DNA of 64,000 nt from Sipunculus nudus (Eukaryota > Annelida > Sipuncula > Golfingiida > Sipunculidae), in contig CM049312.1 of the NCBI GenBank assembly GCA_026874595.1, positions 71,826,929-71,890,928 on the forward strand. Reading direction: 5' to 3'. Of the stretch, positions 46,801-58,710 are shown piece by piece (the stretch's first letter is position 1; the number at the start of each line of letters is the position of its first letter). Below the pieces are notes generated by a model. It was given only the letters and a program-made list of their open reading frames with translations, had not been told where the DNA came from and searched no databases. The translations under genes were made by a program, and so were the position numbers.

Positions 46801-49200
46801 AGAATCTGTCATCCATTCACTAACCAGCTTCCTAATCATCTGTAGATGATTAGTTGGCACTGTTTCACTGGTCCTTGATTCATTATTAAAAATCTACCAT
46901 GTAATTTATTTAAGTCAAGCATTCATGTCCACTTTTCTTGAAGTCACATAGTGATCTTTGGAGTCACAAATTTCATAAATCTTCCAAAGAGATTAAAGAA
47001 GTATGGTCTCTGTAGCTCCTTGAAGATAACCAGTTTCAGATGATGATTATGTAGGAACAATCGACACTTGTACTTTCAGCTTGGTCTGCATACTTTTCCA
47101 GCTCCTTAAGCCCAAACACAGATAAACAAAGGCCAGGGTTTGAGAAGATGGCTCTTAATATTAATCTGGTAAACCAATGTTTTCACTGACTGAAGATGTT
47201 TTTAGCTCTATCAAGCAGCCACAGGTTGCTGTAGTCTGGGCCTTCTGCCCTGCATGCTCCTTGAGCATAATTTTGTTTGAGCTTATAGACTAGATGCCAC
47301 ACAAGTGAAGCAGGAAACCAGAGGAGACTGCCACCATTTATCTGTACCAGTGTCCGGAGAAAGCTACAACACTCAAAACCCCAAGGCATGATACAAACTG
47401 GCACTAATCCTAGCAAAGGTTAGAGTAAGCGGTCATTATTTTCTTCATCAGCCAACAATGTTTTCAGTTCGTTAAAAAATGTCATCCATATCAAATTCTG
47501 TCATTTTTTTCACTCAGATTGCTGGATTCAGATTATTCACAATATTTATCAGTATTTCATCCTTGACCAAACTGGATCATTTGACACTCCGAGATACATT
47601 GAAAAAAATGAATCTTCAATACCTTAAAACATTGTCTGTCAGGAAACTCTGAAGTATTTTTACTTGATGCCAATAGTTCATATTATACAGCTCAATAGAT
47701 GAAGGCAAGACATCTTGAGTCACTTTACACAATGACAGCTGCGAGTCTCCAGTATCTCAGCTGCAAATCGTCCAGTAACTTACTGATGGCAGTACATATT
47801 CAACTTTTTTACACAATGCTGTGTAACTCCAAAGTATTTCCACTTTTAGAGCAAACTGTGTTTAAGATTATGGTGTACTAATCATTTACCACAAAAACGC
47901 TTGATTTCCAAACTTTGAATAGTCTCGTCATTATGGTTCACTGAAGGTGGCATTTGGTTACTGAGTTACTCACTGAAACCAGCAAACTTAGGTTATCAGG
48001 GATATACAGGGTTTGCTCCTTTCTTCAAACAAAATGCAAACAAATAATAAAACCAAATAATCATACCATACAAAATTCAGTCTCAGACCTCAATTAAAAT
48101 TAGGAATGAGTTTACTGGATTTTCAAGTATTAAAAAAGTAGTTACCAGAATATTTTCTTTTTCATTATCTGACAATACAAATATGGCATTTGGTGCATGT
48201 TGATTTGTGATGCATCAATATACCAACTGATCTTAAAAAACCTGATATTTGACCATAGCAAGACAATGAAATGAACCAGAATGATATTGTTTGACCATGT
48301 TACCCTCAGTCTGAAAATGATTAACACTGATTAATAATGATTAATCAAATTATTATCTATCTAGTTTCAAATGTAAAAGATTTAAACAATAACCAGACAG
48401 AACATGCAAGTCCAATTGTCATGGGTTTGGATAAAAATCAAAGAAGGTGCTGATAAATCTGATTATTAGGCTGATCAAAGCAACAGAGAATCTGGCAAAG
48501 AATAATTTTGGTTGCTAATCTTTTAAGAGGAAGAGGAAGCGTGATGGAGTAAATGGCTGCATGAATGGAGAAACCCTGGAAGAATGTGAAGCAAAGAAAT
48601 ACACCTTATAGAAATAGGCCAAATGCTCTCTCAAAAGGCAATAAAGCACTTCACTTACACTTAAGGCAACATATTTTAAATATGAGGTAAATTAAAATGA
48701 ATTTATTGGATTATGGATCTCTGGAGCTTAAAACTGCTAGTCCTTGATAAATTATTCAAAATACATAGACGTGTTTCTGAAAAAAATACAGGCATCTGAC
48801 ATTAAACTATGCCCTGCTAACTTGGATACTTTTGCTACACAAAGAGTGGATGACAAATAGATGTTTAATACAGGGGCTGGTGACAGCATTATGCCAGTCA
48901 GTATCAGTAATTTAGCATGTTGTGTATGCCTTGCCTTATCAACAACAGTTATCATTCAACTGTATGCAGAGAGCCCTTAACTGTTTTACACATGGTACAC
49001 TTATATTGTAAGTATAAATGTCAAAGACACTACAGCGACACCCAAGTTGCAACCAGATGCCAATGACAGTGAACATGCCCCTGTGTAATTTGTACACTGA
49101 TAATGAAGCCACAGAGGCAGTAATAATAAAGACAGCTTATTGAATTTTAAGGTTTCAGCTACAGTAATTGGTCATAAGGTCAAATATAGTTTTTTTATTT
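43841..49200. other. Long interval with no recognisable gene
   Basis: The longest frames (44085-44444 plus, 119 codons; 47183-47416 minus, 77 codons) contain no motif I recognise. The minus-strand one is preceded and followed by further short frames (continuing as L-K-E-L-E-K-Y-A-D-Q in about 47070-47110) and could be old coding debris. The phrase AAAATGGTGACCTGTTGGGT at about 44082 faintly resembles a pearl-type 5' end. I see no tandem repeats, RNA genes or element termini. Confidence 0.35.
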
Positions 49201-50790
49201 AACAAATATTTATTAAACTAGCAAATTTGTGGAATATATGTCCTCCATGTCCGCCTCTTGTTATTTTAGCTATTTGATCTTCATGCTTGCTTTTTCAATA
49301 TGTTTTAGTTTTGATTTTCCCCCGAAGATACCTCCACATGTCAAAGTGCCTGTGTTTTAGTTTTCATTGTCCCCTGAAGATGTCTCCACATGTCATAATT
49401 TTTGTTGTGATCTGGGTACAAAAGGGAATTATTTGTTTGTTTTGGAGCTGGTGATAAATTTTAAGACACACACTCCAAAAACCATCCCAACCAAGGTATG
49501 CATGAGAGAAATCACTGACCCAGATTTGAAAGAAATCAGATAACATTAAGGAAAGTTACTGCACGGAAACGAAAACCTGACAGAGGGACACACAGACACA
49601 CTGAAAGACAGACAAACCCAAATTAATGTCCTCCGTTCTGCGGAAGCTGGGGACAATAAATATTTGACAATATTGAAAAATTAAAGCTAAATGCATACAT
49701 GTTTTATTGTTTATTGTATTCACATACCTCCTCATCATTGATATTGACACTTCAGAGTGATGCTCAATATGATCCTGAAACATAGTGGAAACCTACCGAG
49801 TTCTCCTTTGCTGCATAAACTTATGACAAGTTTGTTCAGGTTCAGTGGAAGGGAGGGCAGGGTGGAAATATAACCCACAAAAAGTGGCACATCCAAAGCT
49901 AAATAGGCTTCATTGTTTCTGTAGGAGGACATGCTATATCAGATACACGATTCACAGGAAGCTGATTTTATCAGCACAATTCAGCAATATTAACCAGGAT
50001 CTTTACCAAACCACACATCACAAACCTTAGTGTTTTTTAACATATTTAGTTTTAATTTCAGTTTTCCTTTGTAACTTTTTTTCCTGTTAATACTCAAAAG
50101 GCTGACATGTATATTATTTTAATTTAAATATATTCCCTATTAAATCTTTGATTTTTATGGAGGTGAGGGCATTTAACATGTAGTGTTTCCCATCAACTTT
50201 AGTAATTTCAGATTGCTCTTGAAACATTTGTTGCTAATAAAACCATGATCAATGTTTTGAGTCTCTTTTTTTCTAGGTACAGTTATGGCCATTTTACATT
50301 TTGACAAAACTGACTTGAAGCTAACAGTAACACAGAAACTAAACTGGTGCAGTGTAAGATATTTTGCATGTTCATGTATGTCAAAATAAATTATTTTTTT
50401 TTAATATAAGCATATATTTTTCAGTAAAATTATGTGATAAAACTTCAGTATTTATATCCTGAAACATGATTGCAGTATATTATAAGCGTGTAGCTTATAT
50501 GTGAAGTCTGCCAAGTACCAATATTTAACTACCATAGTGAATGAAACTAATGTATTTTGCCTCCATGGTTATCTATATAATTAATACACAGTTTGAGTTT
50601 CTTTGGCTCAACATAGAACTTAGTTTTGCTTCTGAGTCCTCTGGGAGAATTATAATTTTCTTTCTATTTATCTGCATAAAAATTTTAAGAATTTTTATAT
50701 AAATTTGCCATCCACCATTGCCCATTTGTATTTTTTTGCATGTGTCTGGTAACACATTAGTCCATACAGTATGTTTTGCCAGATGAGGCT
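49201..50790. other. No gene seen; short direct duplication
   Basis: Around 49314-49400 the phrase TTTTC(C)CCC(C)GAAGAT.CCTCCACATGTC occurs twice, about 58 bp apart. At about 49580-49665 there is a GACA-rich stretch followed by GCGGAAGCTGGGGACAATAA, which may be the end of another interspersed repeat. No coding sequence recognised. Confidence 0.35.
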
Positions 50791-50800
50791 TTATCTTGGA

Positions 50801-50815
50801 GGGGGGGGGGGGGGG
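50801..50815 (+). repeat. Poly-G tract (G15)
   Basis: An uninterrupted run of 15 G, flanked by TTATCTTGGA on the left and TTGAGGAGG on the right. The proline-rich minus-strand frame crossing it is an artefact. Confidence 0.9.
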
Positions 50816-51289
50816 TTGAGGAGGCATATGTGGGGTTTTCATATATTTTGTGGTCACTGGCCCATTAAAATCCACACTAATCCATTATAACACCTCTAAA
50901 GGCAGTTTATTCTATCCAAAGAAAGTAAAGGTTTTTAATTAAAGAGTGAAACACATACAAACAAGGACCACATGACACTTTCAAACAGGATCACTTTTGC
51001 ATTGGGTCATGCAAGATGGTATCAGTATAATAAGCTAATGTATCATCTGATCAACTTTTGCTTTAGCAGTCATGAACAAGGAAGCATTACATGTATGCTA
51101 AAAAAAATCACCCCAATTTGAGTAGAGGTGTGTGCTAACCAGCATTCAGGACTCTAGTGATAATTTATTTATGGACAGGCTGATTGAATGTCATGCATTA
51201 CAGTTAACATCAGTACCAACTGTTCTACATGACATAAAATATAGCATGGTTTTAATATAGATATGTCTTATACCCTATAAATATACATA
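50816..51289. other. No gene seen
   Basis: Spacer of mixed composition with no recognisable feature. Confidence 0.4.
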
Positions 51290-51485
51290 TCTTAAAAGAA
51301 CAAATTCCTAGTGACCCAATTTTTTCCGTATGGAAGAAGATTTTGGGGATATCTAACTGTATGCTACATTTTGGATTCATAGGTCTTACGGTTTCAAAAC
51401 GTGCCCTGTTAACAGCCAGATGGACAGACAACAGACAAAGACCACGACTGAAGCTCAGATGACTTATAGTCAGCTGAGCTGAAAA
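51290..51485 (+). mobile_element. Pearl-type repeat, 3' end fragment
   Basis: Shares GGGGATATCTAACTGTATGC, GGTCTTACGGTTTCAAAACG and GTGCCCTGTTAACAG with the body ends at 12.2 and 33.6 kb. A short ACAGAC tract and the intact hairpin AGCTCAGATGACT / AGTCAGCTGAGCT follow. Confidence 0.75.
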
Positions 51486-51819
51486 TGAAATATGGCTATA
51501 TGAAACGCAAGAAAAAAATGTACTATGTCTTAATGAAGCATCATCCAAAAGCAATCACTCGGAGAGTCAGTAAGCACTTCTTTTGCATGAGCACCAGGTA
51601 TCAATAGGAACTAATTGGAAAAAAAAAATGGTGCCCAAGGGTCCAGGAAGGAATGTCCAAAAGCCAACCCACAACACAAGTGGACCCAGGATGAAGAAAA
51701 ATGAGATGATGATGTTTTCCACTTATTTCAAAGGGAAAAAAAAACCCAAACAGGAAGCTCTTGATAAAAAATGCCTCTTAACTGATGGGGGCAGCATCTA
51801 ACTCCTTAAGATGAATAAA

Positions 51820-51904
51820 AAAGAATTATGACAATGGATGGACAGCCGACAGACAAAGGGCCATCGCTATAGCTCAGTTGACTTTTAGTCAGCTCTGCTA
51901 AAAA
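51820..51904 (+). mobile_element. Pearl-type repeat, 3' end fragment (short)
   Basis: ACAATGGATGGACAGCCGAC, then CGCTATAGCTCAGTTGACTT and AGTCAGCTCTGCTAAAA. The second hairpin arm has a small change (GCTCTGCT for GCTGAGCT). Confidence 0.7.
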
Positions 51905-53423
51905 CCATATGGATTTCATCTTGACTTACATTAATGATTATTAGTCTGTTCCACTTGTATCAAATTCCTTGTACAACATAAGTCATGAAATGTCTTTGTT
52001 TAATTGTGTTGATTTGAGTTGTATTTAGAATATTAGGGAGCCAAACAGGTACAGGTGAATTCGGCCAATTTCGAACCTGGCCTGTACCAACCCAGCCCGT
52101 TCTTGTGAACCCGGCCCATCCAAATTACCAACCACGCCCATGAAATTTACCAACCCAGCTCGTCCCTGGACCTGCCTTGAGACAAAGCACAGCATATTCT
52201 CTATCTCTCTCTTAAACATGCAAGCTAATACTATATACAAAATATTTAAGTAGATCTATAACTTTATTTTAACACACATGTATGGGTATACTTTCATTGA
52301 GCTCTGTCATTCACTCAAAAAAAAAATTAAATAATATGAATATGGCTCAAAATTACTTATGAAACACTTCGTATTTATTCATATTTTTGTTTTATGAGAA
52401 AGACAGCAAACAGAAATGAGAATTAATTCTGTTGGTTAATATTTCTTACACCTGATTGTAAATTAACTGTATATCATTACAAATAGCCTACAGTGTTTGT
52501 ATAGCAGGCATTTAGGTGTTCACATTAAATTTTAGCCTGTACGTTAATTATGTTTCACAAAAGTTTGATAAACTGTGAATTTGTGAAACCCCCGACATGG
52601 CAATCACGCAGTGTCAGATTTAACTGACCCTAACCGAATTATTCTGATACCTGAGGGTCTGTTTACGCGATTCTAGTCACAACACAGGACCTCATTACGT
52701 CAAGTGCTTGATTTCCTGCTCAAGAAACCCTCTTCTCGGGATACCTAACCTGAGACGGCCACTGGAGACTAGAAAACCCCAATTTTTATTACCTGTATAT
52801 TACTCACCACGAGTGTCCAGCACTTTCATTCTGCTAATGACCCTGCTTCAACTGACTTCAACGAATTATCAAAAAACTGCACCAGAAAATTGGTGTTTCT
52901 TTTTTGATTTGAATTATTAATAACATATATCAATATCTTAAGCAGGCTCCACAACTTAGGATTCAATCTAATAGAATAAAGAGCCCTTATGGCAGTTGAA
53001 ATAATGAGTAAACTTTTGAACATATAAATGGTCAATAAACCTAGCCATAGTGAAACAGCTTTAGTGCTAGTTACCGTAAATGATAATGAATAAAGATTCA
53101 CGTATGTTGGCCTATACAACATCCATAATATACATTGAGATGTGTGTGCATATTTAATCCAATTGATTTTCTATATTTATTTTGTGAATCATATGTATAT
53201 ACATATGCTGGTTATCCATTAATTTGTATTTGCAGTTGTTAGTTGTGCGTCTTTTTGGCATTGGCATTACAAATACATTGGATAAAATGCTGTATATAAA
53301 CAAGATATCAAGCATTTAAATATATGTGTAGGCCTTTTTTGATGTATGCATGAATTCATGGAAAACATATACATGTGCAAAATCTGCAAGCAAATGAGTT
53401 TACATTTTACAAAATTGATTAAA
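51905..53423. other. No gene seen; short ACCAACCCAGCC repeat
   Basis: At about 52086-52170 four variants of an ACCAACCCAGCCCGT-like word recur every 21-24 bp. The rest is AT-rich with short unrecognised frames. Confidence 0.4.
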
Positions 53424-54650
53424 CTAGGGAGCCATGGGTCTCGACACTCAGCTGCATTTGTATATTTATAAGGATATATGTTTATGAGGTTTTCAAAAAT
53501 ATTGGTCCTGTGATCAGTTTGAAGCCAACCTGTCTACCCAAACTGGAATTATCATCAGTAAACTAATTTGTGAATGGATGGGCCCAGTGACCTTAACCTT
53601 TGACCTAGTGACCCAAAAATTAAAAGGAAACTTCCCCCCATTGGCAGGTTCACCACATGTTGATGATGGAAGGGTTGAGATGAAAAGTTTGGCTTTAAAT
53701 GCATCCACAATCTTTCGAAATAGTGGGTCCTGTGACCTTGACCTTTGATCTCATGACCCCAGAATCAATTGTTCTTACTTAAGTGGTGGGCCATATATAA
53801 GTCAAAATTGAAACCAATATGTCCATCCAAACTGGAGTTATCATCTAGAAACAAATATGTAGACAGATGGGCCCCTGTAATAATGACCTTTGACCCTGTG
53901 ACCCCCGAATCATTCAGTTTCTACCTCTATTGGCAGCTCAGCTATATGTGCATGATGGAAGGTTTGGGATGAAAAATTTTGCTTAAAATGCATCCACAAT
54001 CTTTCTAAATAAGTGGGTACTTGACCTTTGACCTCATGACCCAAAAATTGAACAGAATCTTCCCCTATTGGCAGGTTAGAAATATCTTGAAAATGGAATT
54101 TGCAATGAAAAGTTTGGCTTCAAATGCATATGCATTCTTTTTAAAGAAATGAGTCCAGTGACCTTGACCTTTGACCGCTGGACCCCAAAATCGACGAGTG
54201 GCGAGTCATATATAAGTTAAGTTTGAAACCAATATGTCAAACTAAACTGGAGTTATCATCTGGAAACTAATTTGTGAACAGATGGCCCCTGTGACCTTGA
54301 CCTTTGACCACGTGACCCAAAATTCATTTATGCTCTCCCCATACTGACAAGTCAGCTAAATGGGCAAAATGGAAGGTTTGGGATGAAAAGCTTGGCTTAA
54401 AATGCAGCAATTATCTTTTTAAATGAGTCCTGTGACCTTGACCTTTGACCTCCTGACCCCAAAATCATATAGCTTCTTGCTTTAGTGGTGGGCCATACGT
54501 AAGTCATGTTTGAAATCCATGTGTCAATACAACCTGGAGTTATCATCTGGAAACAAATTTGTGTGAATGGACAGATGGACAGCTAGACAAACAGACAGAC
54601 AGGGTGATTTACAGTCAGACAGGGTGACTTACAGTCAGCTGAGCTAAAAA
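53424..54650 (+). mobile_element. Pearl-type element filled with about 140-bp monomers
   Basis: The 5' end is CTAGGGAGCCATGGGTCTCG then ACACTCAGCTG. The 3' end has an ACAGACAG tract and GGTGACTTACAGTCAGCTGAGCTAAAA. The first hairpin arm is altered, with a small duplication of CAGTCAGACAGGGTGA. The interior consists of about seven units of 132-149 bp, each with a TGACCTTTGACC-type box and words such as GGTTTGGGATGAAAAG and CTGGAGTTATCATC. No coding capacity. Confidence 0.8.
53588..54451 (-). promoter_or_regulatory. Seven periodic nuclear-receptor-like direct-repeat boxes
   Basis: TGACCTTGACCTTTGACC or close variants occur at about 53588, 53733, 53884 (short), 54022 (short), 54159, 54292 and 54433. 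On the minus strand the full form reads AGGTCAAAGGTCAAGGTCA-like: a DR1 arrangement (two AGGTCA half-sites, one-base spacer) overlapping a TCAAGGTCA extended half-site. In animals DR1 is bound by RXR/HNF4/COUP-type receptors and TCAAGGTCA by ERR/NR5A-type receptors. The boxes are visible; receptor binding in this organism is inference. Confidence 0.55.
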
Positions 54651-54717
54651 ATAGTAGGTATATTTAAGAGGAGTAAATATATACTAATAGCATGTCTTGC
54701 TAACAATTTTTAATCAG

Positions 54718-55845
54718 TCATCAGCCGACAGTTCTGTGGGCCACACCTTGAGCGAAGCAAACCATAACCTGGCACTCTTCAACATGTTCTACAAGGTAAT
54801 ATTTGTTGTTACTTATCCTTTACGAATTTATTTACTTCAGTAAATGTGCATATAACATATGTTACATGAATAAGTCATTACAATATATCAAAGGTTCTCT
54901 TAATAATATGCAAACGGTATAAAGGATTTAATATTGTTATGGTGAGATATAAACACCAAGAAATTTTTTTATTAAGGATATACGCAATACAATGGGTCAA
55001 TGAATCCATTATATTTATACATGATAGGATATGGGTAAAGAACAATCATCATAGAGGGATCACCCTGTATTGTGTACTTTTGTACATCTCGTGACATTGT
55101 GTGCACAATAACAAAAATACCTGCAAAGGTTTTAAATATTGAGTTGAATCTCAATATTAAGAATACTTAACAAACTGACAATAGTGTCTTGCTGGTGTAA
55201 TTTACTTTTTTAACCATCCACAGGCTACATCCCTGGCTGACCACTCCAGAGACCTCACACCAATGGATCTCTCCTGTCCTGCGGACGATGGAGTTGTACA
55301 GATACAGCCATCAGCGGATAGTTGGGTGGGCCACGCCTCGAGCCAAGAAAATGATAACCTTGGTCTCTTCGACATGTCTGTCGAGGTAACATTTTTGTAG
55401 TGTCTCACTGTCACTGAGGACTTTACTTACATCTTTGAATGTTTTACAGTTGATGGTAAGATAATATGTAAATAATCCAAATTGGTAAAGTTAAGATAAA
55501 TCCCATAGGAATGTCCAGATTGTAATAAATAAAAAATACCCATTTTCATTCTGTTAAATAAGTCGATTATAATCGTTATATCCAGCATAAATATATGTCC
55601 TGCTAAGTATACCATCATGAAACCCATTAAACAAACTGACAAGCGTGATTCCTGATTTTAAATTCCAATTTAAACCATCCACAGACTGCATTCCTAGCTG
55701 ACCACTCCAGAGACTTCGCACCAATGAATCTCTCCTTTCCTGAGGACGAAGGGGTTGTACATATACAGCCATCAGTGAATAGTTGGGTGGGCCGCGCCTT
55801 GAGCCAAGAAAACGATAACCTTGGACTTTCGACATGTCTTTCGAG
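54718..55845 (+). pseudogene. Triplicated splice-bounded exon, family unknown
   Basis: Three related exon-like segments, each preceded by CAG and followed by GTAA: 54718-54795 (26 codons), 55224-55385 (54 codons) and 55685-55845. They share S-S-A-D-S-x-V-G-H-x-x-S-x-x-N-x-N-L-x-L-F-x-M. The two longer ones also share L-A-D-H-S-R-D, P-M-D/N-L-S and G-V-V-x-I-Q-P-S. All start and end in the same phase. The third has a one-base deletion (161 instead of 162 nt) that breaks the frame. The flanking intron is duplicated as well, so the unit is about 460 bp. I do not recognise the protein; it may be part of a decayed transposon or a host gene whose other exons are outside recognition. Confidence 0.5.
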
Positions 55846-56059
55846 GTAATATTTTGTAGTGTCTCCTTTAATGACTTTAGTTAAATGCATGAATGTTTTA
55901 TAGTAGGAGATAGGATATTAGGATAATATGTAAATATTCCGAATCTGTAATTTGAAGATAAATCCCATTGGAATGTCCAAATTGTAATAAATCCAGAGAC
56001 TGCTCACGTACATGGAATCTACATGGCTGGGTAGTTCTGTGACTGGAGTGTCCGTAGCT

Positions 56060-56400
56060 GGTCCATGTACAGAGAACCAATCCACATGAACAATGACATC
56101 GAAGCATGGCATCGATGCCTAAACTCCAAGGCCACGAGAGGAAAGTTGCCGCTGTACTTAATGGTAAAACTGCTGTGGGAGGAGTCCCAACTACTGAATG
56201 TAAATGTATATCTCATGACCAACATGCAGCTAAAGAGGGACCAGTGGCGGAGATAAAAACAAATTCAAGGAAGCCTCTTCAGCCTGTGGGACAGGTATGA
56301 TGTAGGGACTCTCAGTATCTTCATTCTTTCGAGAAGCTTGACATATTTACCGCCCACAGATACCATACCCAGTGCCAGAGGAAGCCTAAGTGCTTAGGCC
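56060..56400 (+). pseudogene. MULE-like transposase C-terminal remnant
   Basis: The frame reads MNNDIEAWHRCLNSKATRG followed by L-P-L-Y-L-M-V-K-L-L-W-E-E. This matches the 'T-N-N-D-V-E-G-W-H-x-R-L-N' block and the helical segment after it that close the catalytic region of MULE-type transposases. It runs into a stop after L-K-R-D-Q-W-R-R, then continues recognisably as S-L-F-S-L-W-D-R-Y. Isolated and broken. The family call is from one block. Confidence 0.5.
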
Positions 56401-56720
56401 ATGAACATTGTGATTGATATATATGTGAAGAATAGTTTGGATTTTTATAAATTTAAAGACCAACTTTATATTCATATATGAACTTTGGCACGTGCTATAG
56501 TGAAATTTCACGGTTGTGAAAGACTTTGCAATATATTTAGACTGTGTTAAAGCTTCAGATTCAAAGAATATGCAAAAATAAATAACCCGTTATGCATCCT
56601 GAAAATGTTATGTATTATTCTTGGCATTAGGTTTTTTTATTATTTTATTTTATTTATGAGTGAAAGACAGAGAGCGCAAGTATACCCATCAATGATACAT
56701 GTGTGTTAAAATAAAGTTAT

Positions 56721-56925
56721 GTGTATTTGAGTTGTATTATTAAGAATATTATGTGGCACAGACACCTCAACAGCAAGGCATGCATGCAGAGGAGAGCTGA
56801 ACACATAGGTCTGCTAATCAGACTACTCCATGACAAAACAAGACTAGCATCGAATGAACTGGACCTCCTTTACAAATCCCACATCTCCAGAAAGAGTGCT
56901 ATGGTCATCGTTGGAGCATGACTGG
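56721..56925 (+). pseudogene. Second, more decayed MULE-like fragment
   Basis: Contains MWHRHLNSKACMQRRAEHIG then L-L-I-R-L-L-H-D-K-T, paralogous in order to the W-H-R-x-L-N-S-K-A block at 56.1 kb but from another copy. No longer coding context. Confidence 0.35.
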
Positions 56926-57485
56926 TCACGTGGGTGGTGCAATCGCAGGAAGGAGGCGTCGTTCTCAGTTTCTGCGACGGGATTTGAAGAACGGTCATTT
57001 TTCGTGTTCCGGGTTCGTAAAGTTTTAGTCTGCAACATGTTGCAACATAGGGCACGGCTTAGCAAATATGTTCAGCGTTGTTTCTACTTACAGATAACTT
57101 GGAACAAGCTCTCACCAACTGCATGGACTCCAAGTGACCCGGAACATGCTGTCATCAACAGCGTGGCCTCCCTTCTCTGTCCTGCTGGGCTGCCCAGAGC
57201 TGACTCAGCTGAGCTGTGCTTGGCTTGGCTGGTGACGCCTGGACGTGACACATATAACGTTAGTTCATTTCCGCGGTCAAACTGGTAACGTTTAATGTGT
57301 AAGATCTGGAGGTCTTATGCCGGAAATCGGCTCTCCCTTTAAAATATCAACATTTAAGCACGTTGAAGTTTTTACGTCTAGCCGGGGGCTAAATCTGGAC
57401 TATTTGTCTAAATTATTTTAAGAAACACATGTAATATTGTTACTAGGCAGCGATCAACTACTGATTTAATTATTTCCAGGGTAAA
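56926..57485. other. No defined gene; somewhat GC-richer spacer
   Basis: An open frame (56854-57288) crosses this interval but shows no motif. The composition between 57100 and 57280 is less AT-rich than the neighbours. No element end recognised. Confidence 0.3.
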
Positions 57486-57882
57486 TAGGGAAAGTCCGTG
57501 TAATTTGGACCACTTAAAGAAAATCCTTGAAAAGTTTAAATATATAAAACATACAAAAATTTTAAAATAATGTTTTATTGAGGAACTTGATACAGGAAAA
57601 CTTTACTGTGACAGTACACCTGCAAATTAGTATTACAGACTTTACAGTCAGTGACAAAAAATAATTAATTCTGGTCCATATTACACACTCTGAATGTAAT
57701 ATATATTGATCACCAAAAAGTGTAATTTGGTCCATTACTTGAACAGATTCAATTATAAAGTTAATATCCACTTCAAAAGTGAATTTACAGTGTTGTTTTT
57801 CTCCATCGTTATATCGCTCTGGCCTCGTCTGAAGGCCATGCATATATATATAGAGCACTTTAAACCGTAGGGTAACTCTACC

Positions 57883-57889
<7 letters not shown>

Positions 57890-57931
<42 letters not shown>
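57890..57931. repeat. (TA)n microsatellite
   Basis: About 20 TA dinucleotides inside the left arm of the outer TA element. The minus-strand Tyr/Ile frame crossing it is an artefact. Confidence 0.9.
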
Positions 57932-57934
<3 letters not shown>

Positions 57935-58710
57935 GGAAAAACACAAGGAGTACCAGTATTCCTCAAGCAATGTTCAGTATAAGTATATTCTCCTGTACAG
58001 GACTAAAAGACTAACTTAGCTGCTTTAATTGTTTAGCCCTAGCATTTTTCTCTAACACCTGCCAGGGCAACCTTCATGTCGTCGGATGCCCACTTGCCAT
58101 ATGTTTGCCTTTTGCTTTACTGGATGCCCGCGTAGTCATGTCGGCTAGTACTATATAGTCTTTAAATGTGCTATTGTTTTTGTAAAGGTATGTTTCCATG
58201 TGCGCGTATCTGCGTAGGGGAAATCCGTGTAATTCGGACCCTTTTAAGAAAATCTTCGAAAATTTTAAATAAATAAAACATGTAAAAATTGTAAAATCAT
58301 TTTCATTGAGGAAACTGGTACAAGAACACTTTACTGTGAAAGTAGACTTGCAAAATTAATATTACCGACTTTAAAGTCAGTGACAAAAAAAAATAATTCT
58401 GGTCCATATACTACACACTCTGAATGTAATATGGACTACATAAAAGTGTTATTTGGACCATTACCTCAACAGATTCAAATACAGTTAATATCCACTTCAA
58501 AAGCAGAAATAATATTTTATAATTGACCAATAATGAAGAAAAACATATATCTAAGCATAAAAGTCAAACATGTTTTTCAATTTATCATGTAAGAAAAAGA
58601 GTTTTAAAACACATATCGTCGATAATATTCACTGTAAATACAGCTTGCATGGAGGCAATCATTAAATGAGAACGATCATAATACTGCAGTTACAATTAAC
58701 ATTTTTAATT

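Noticed and set aside
50573-50875. Proline-rich minus-strand frame
   Set aside because: Created by the G15 tract; no motif.
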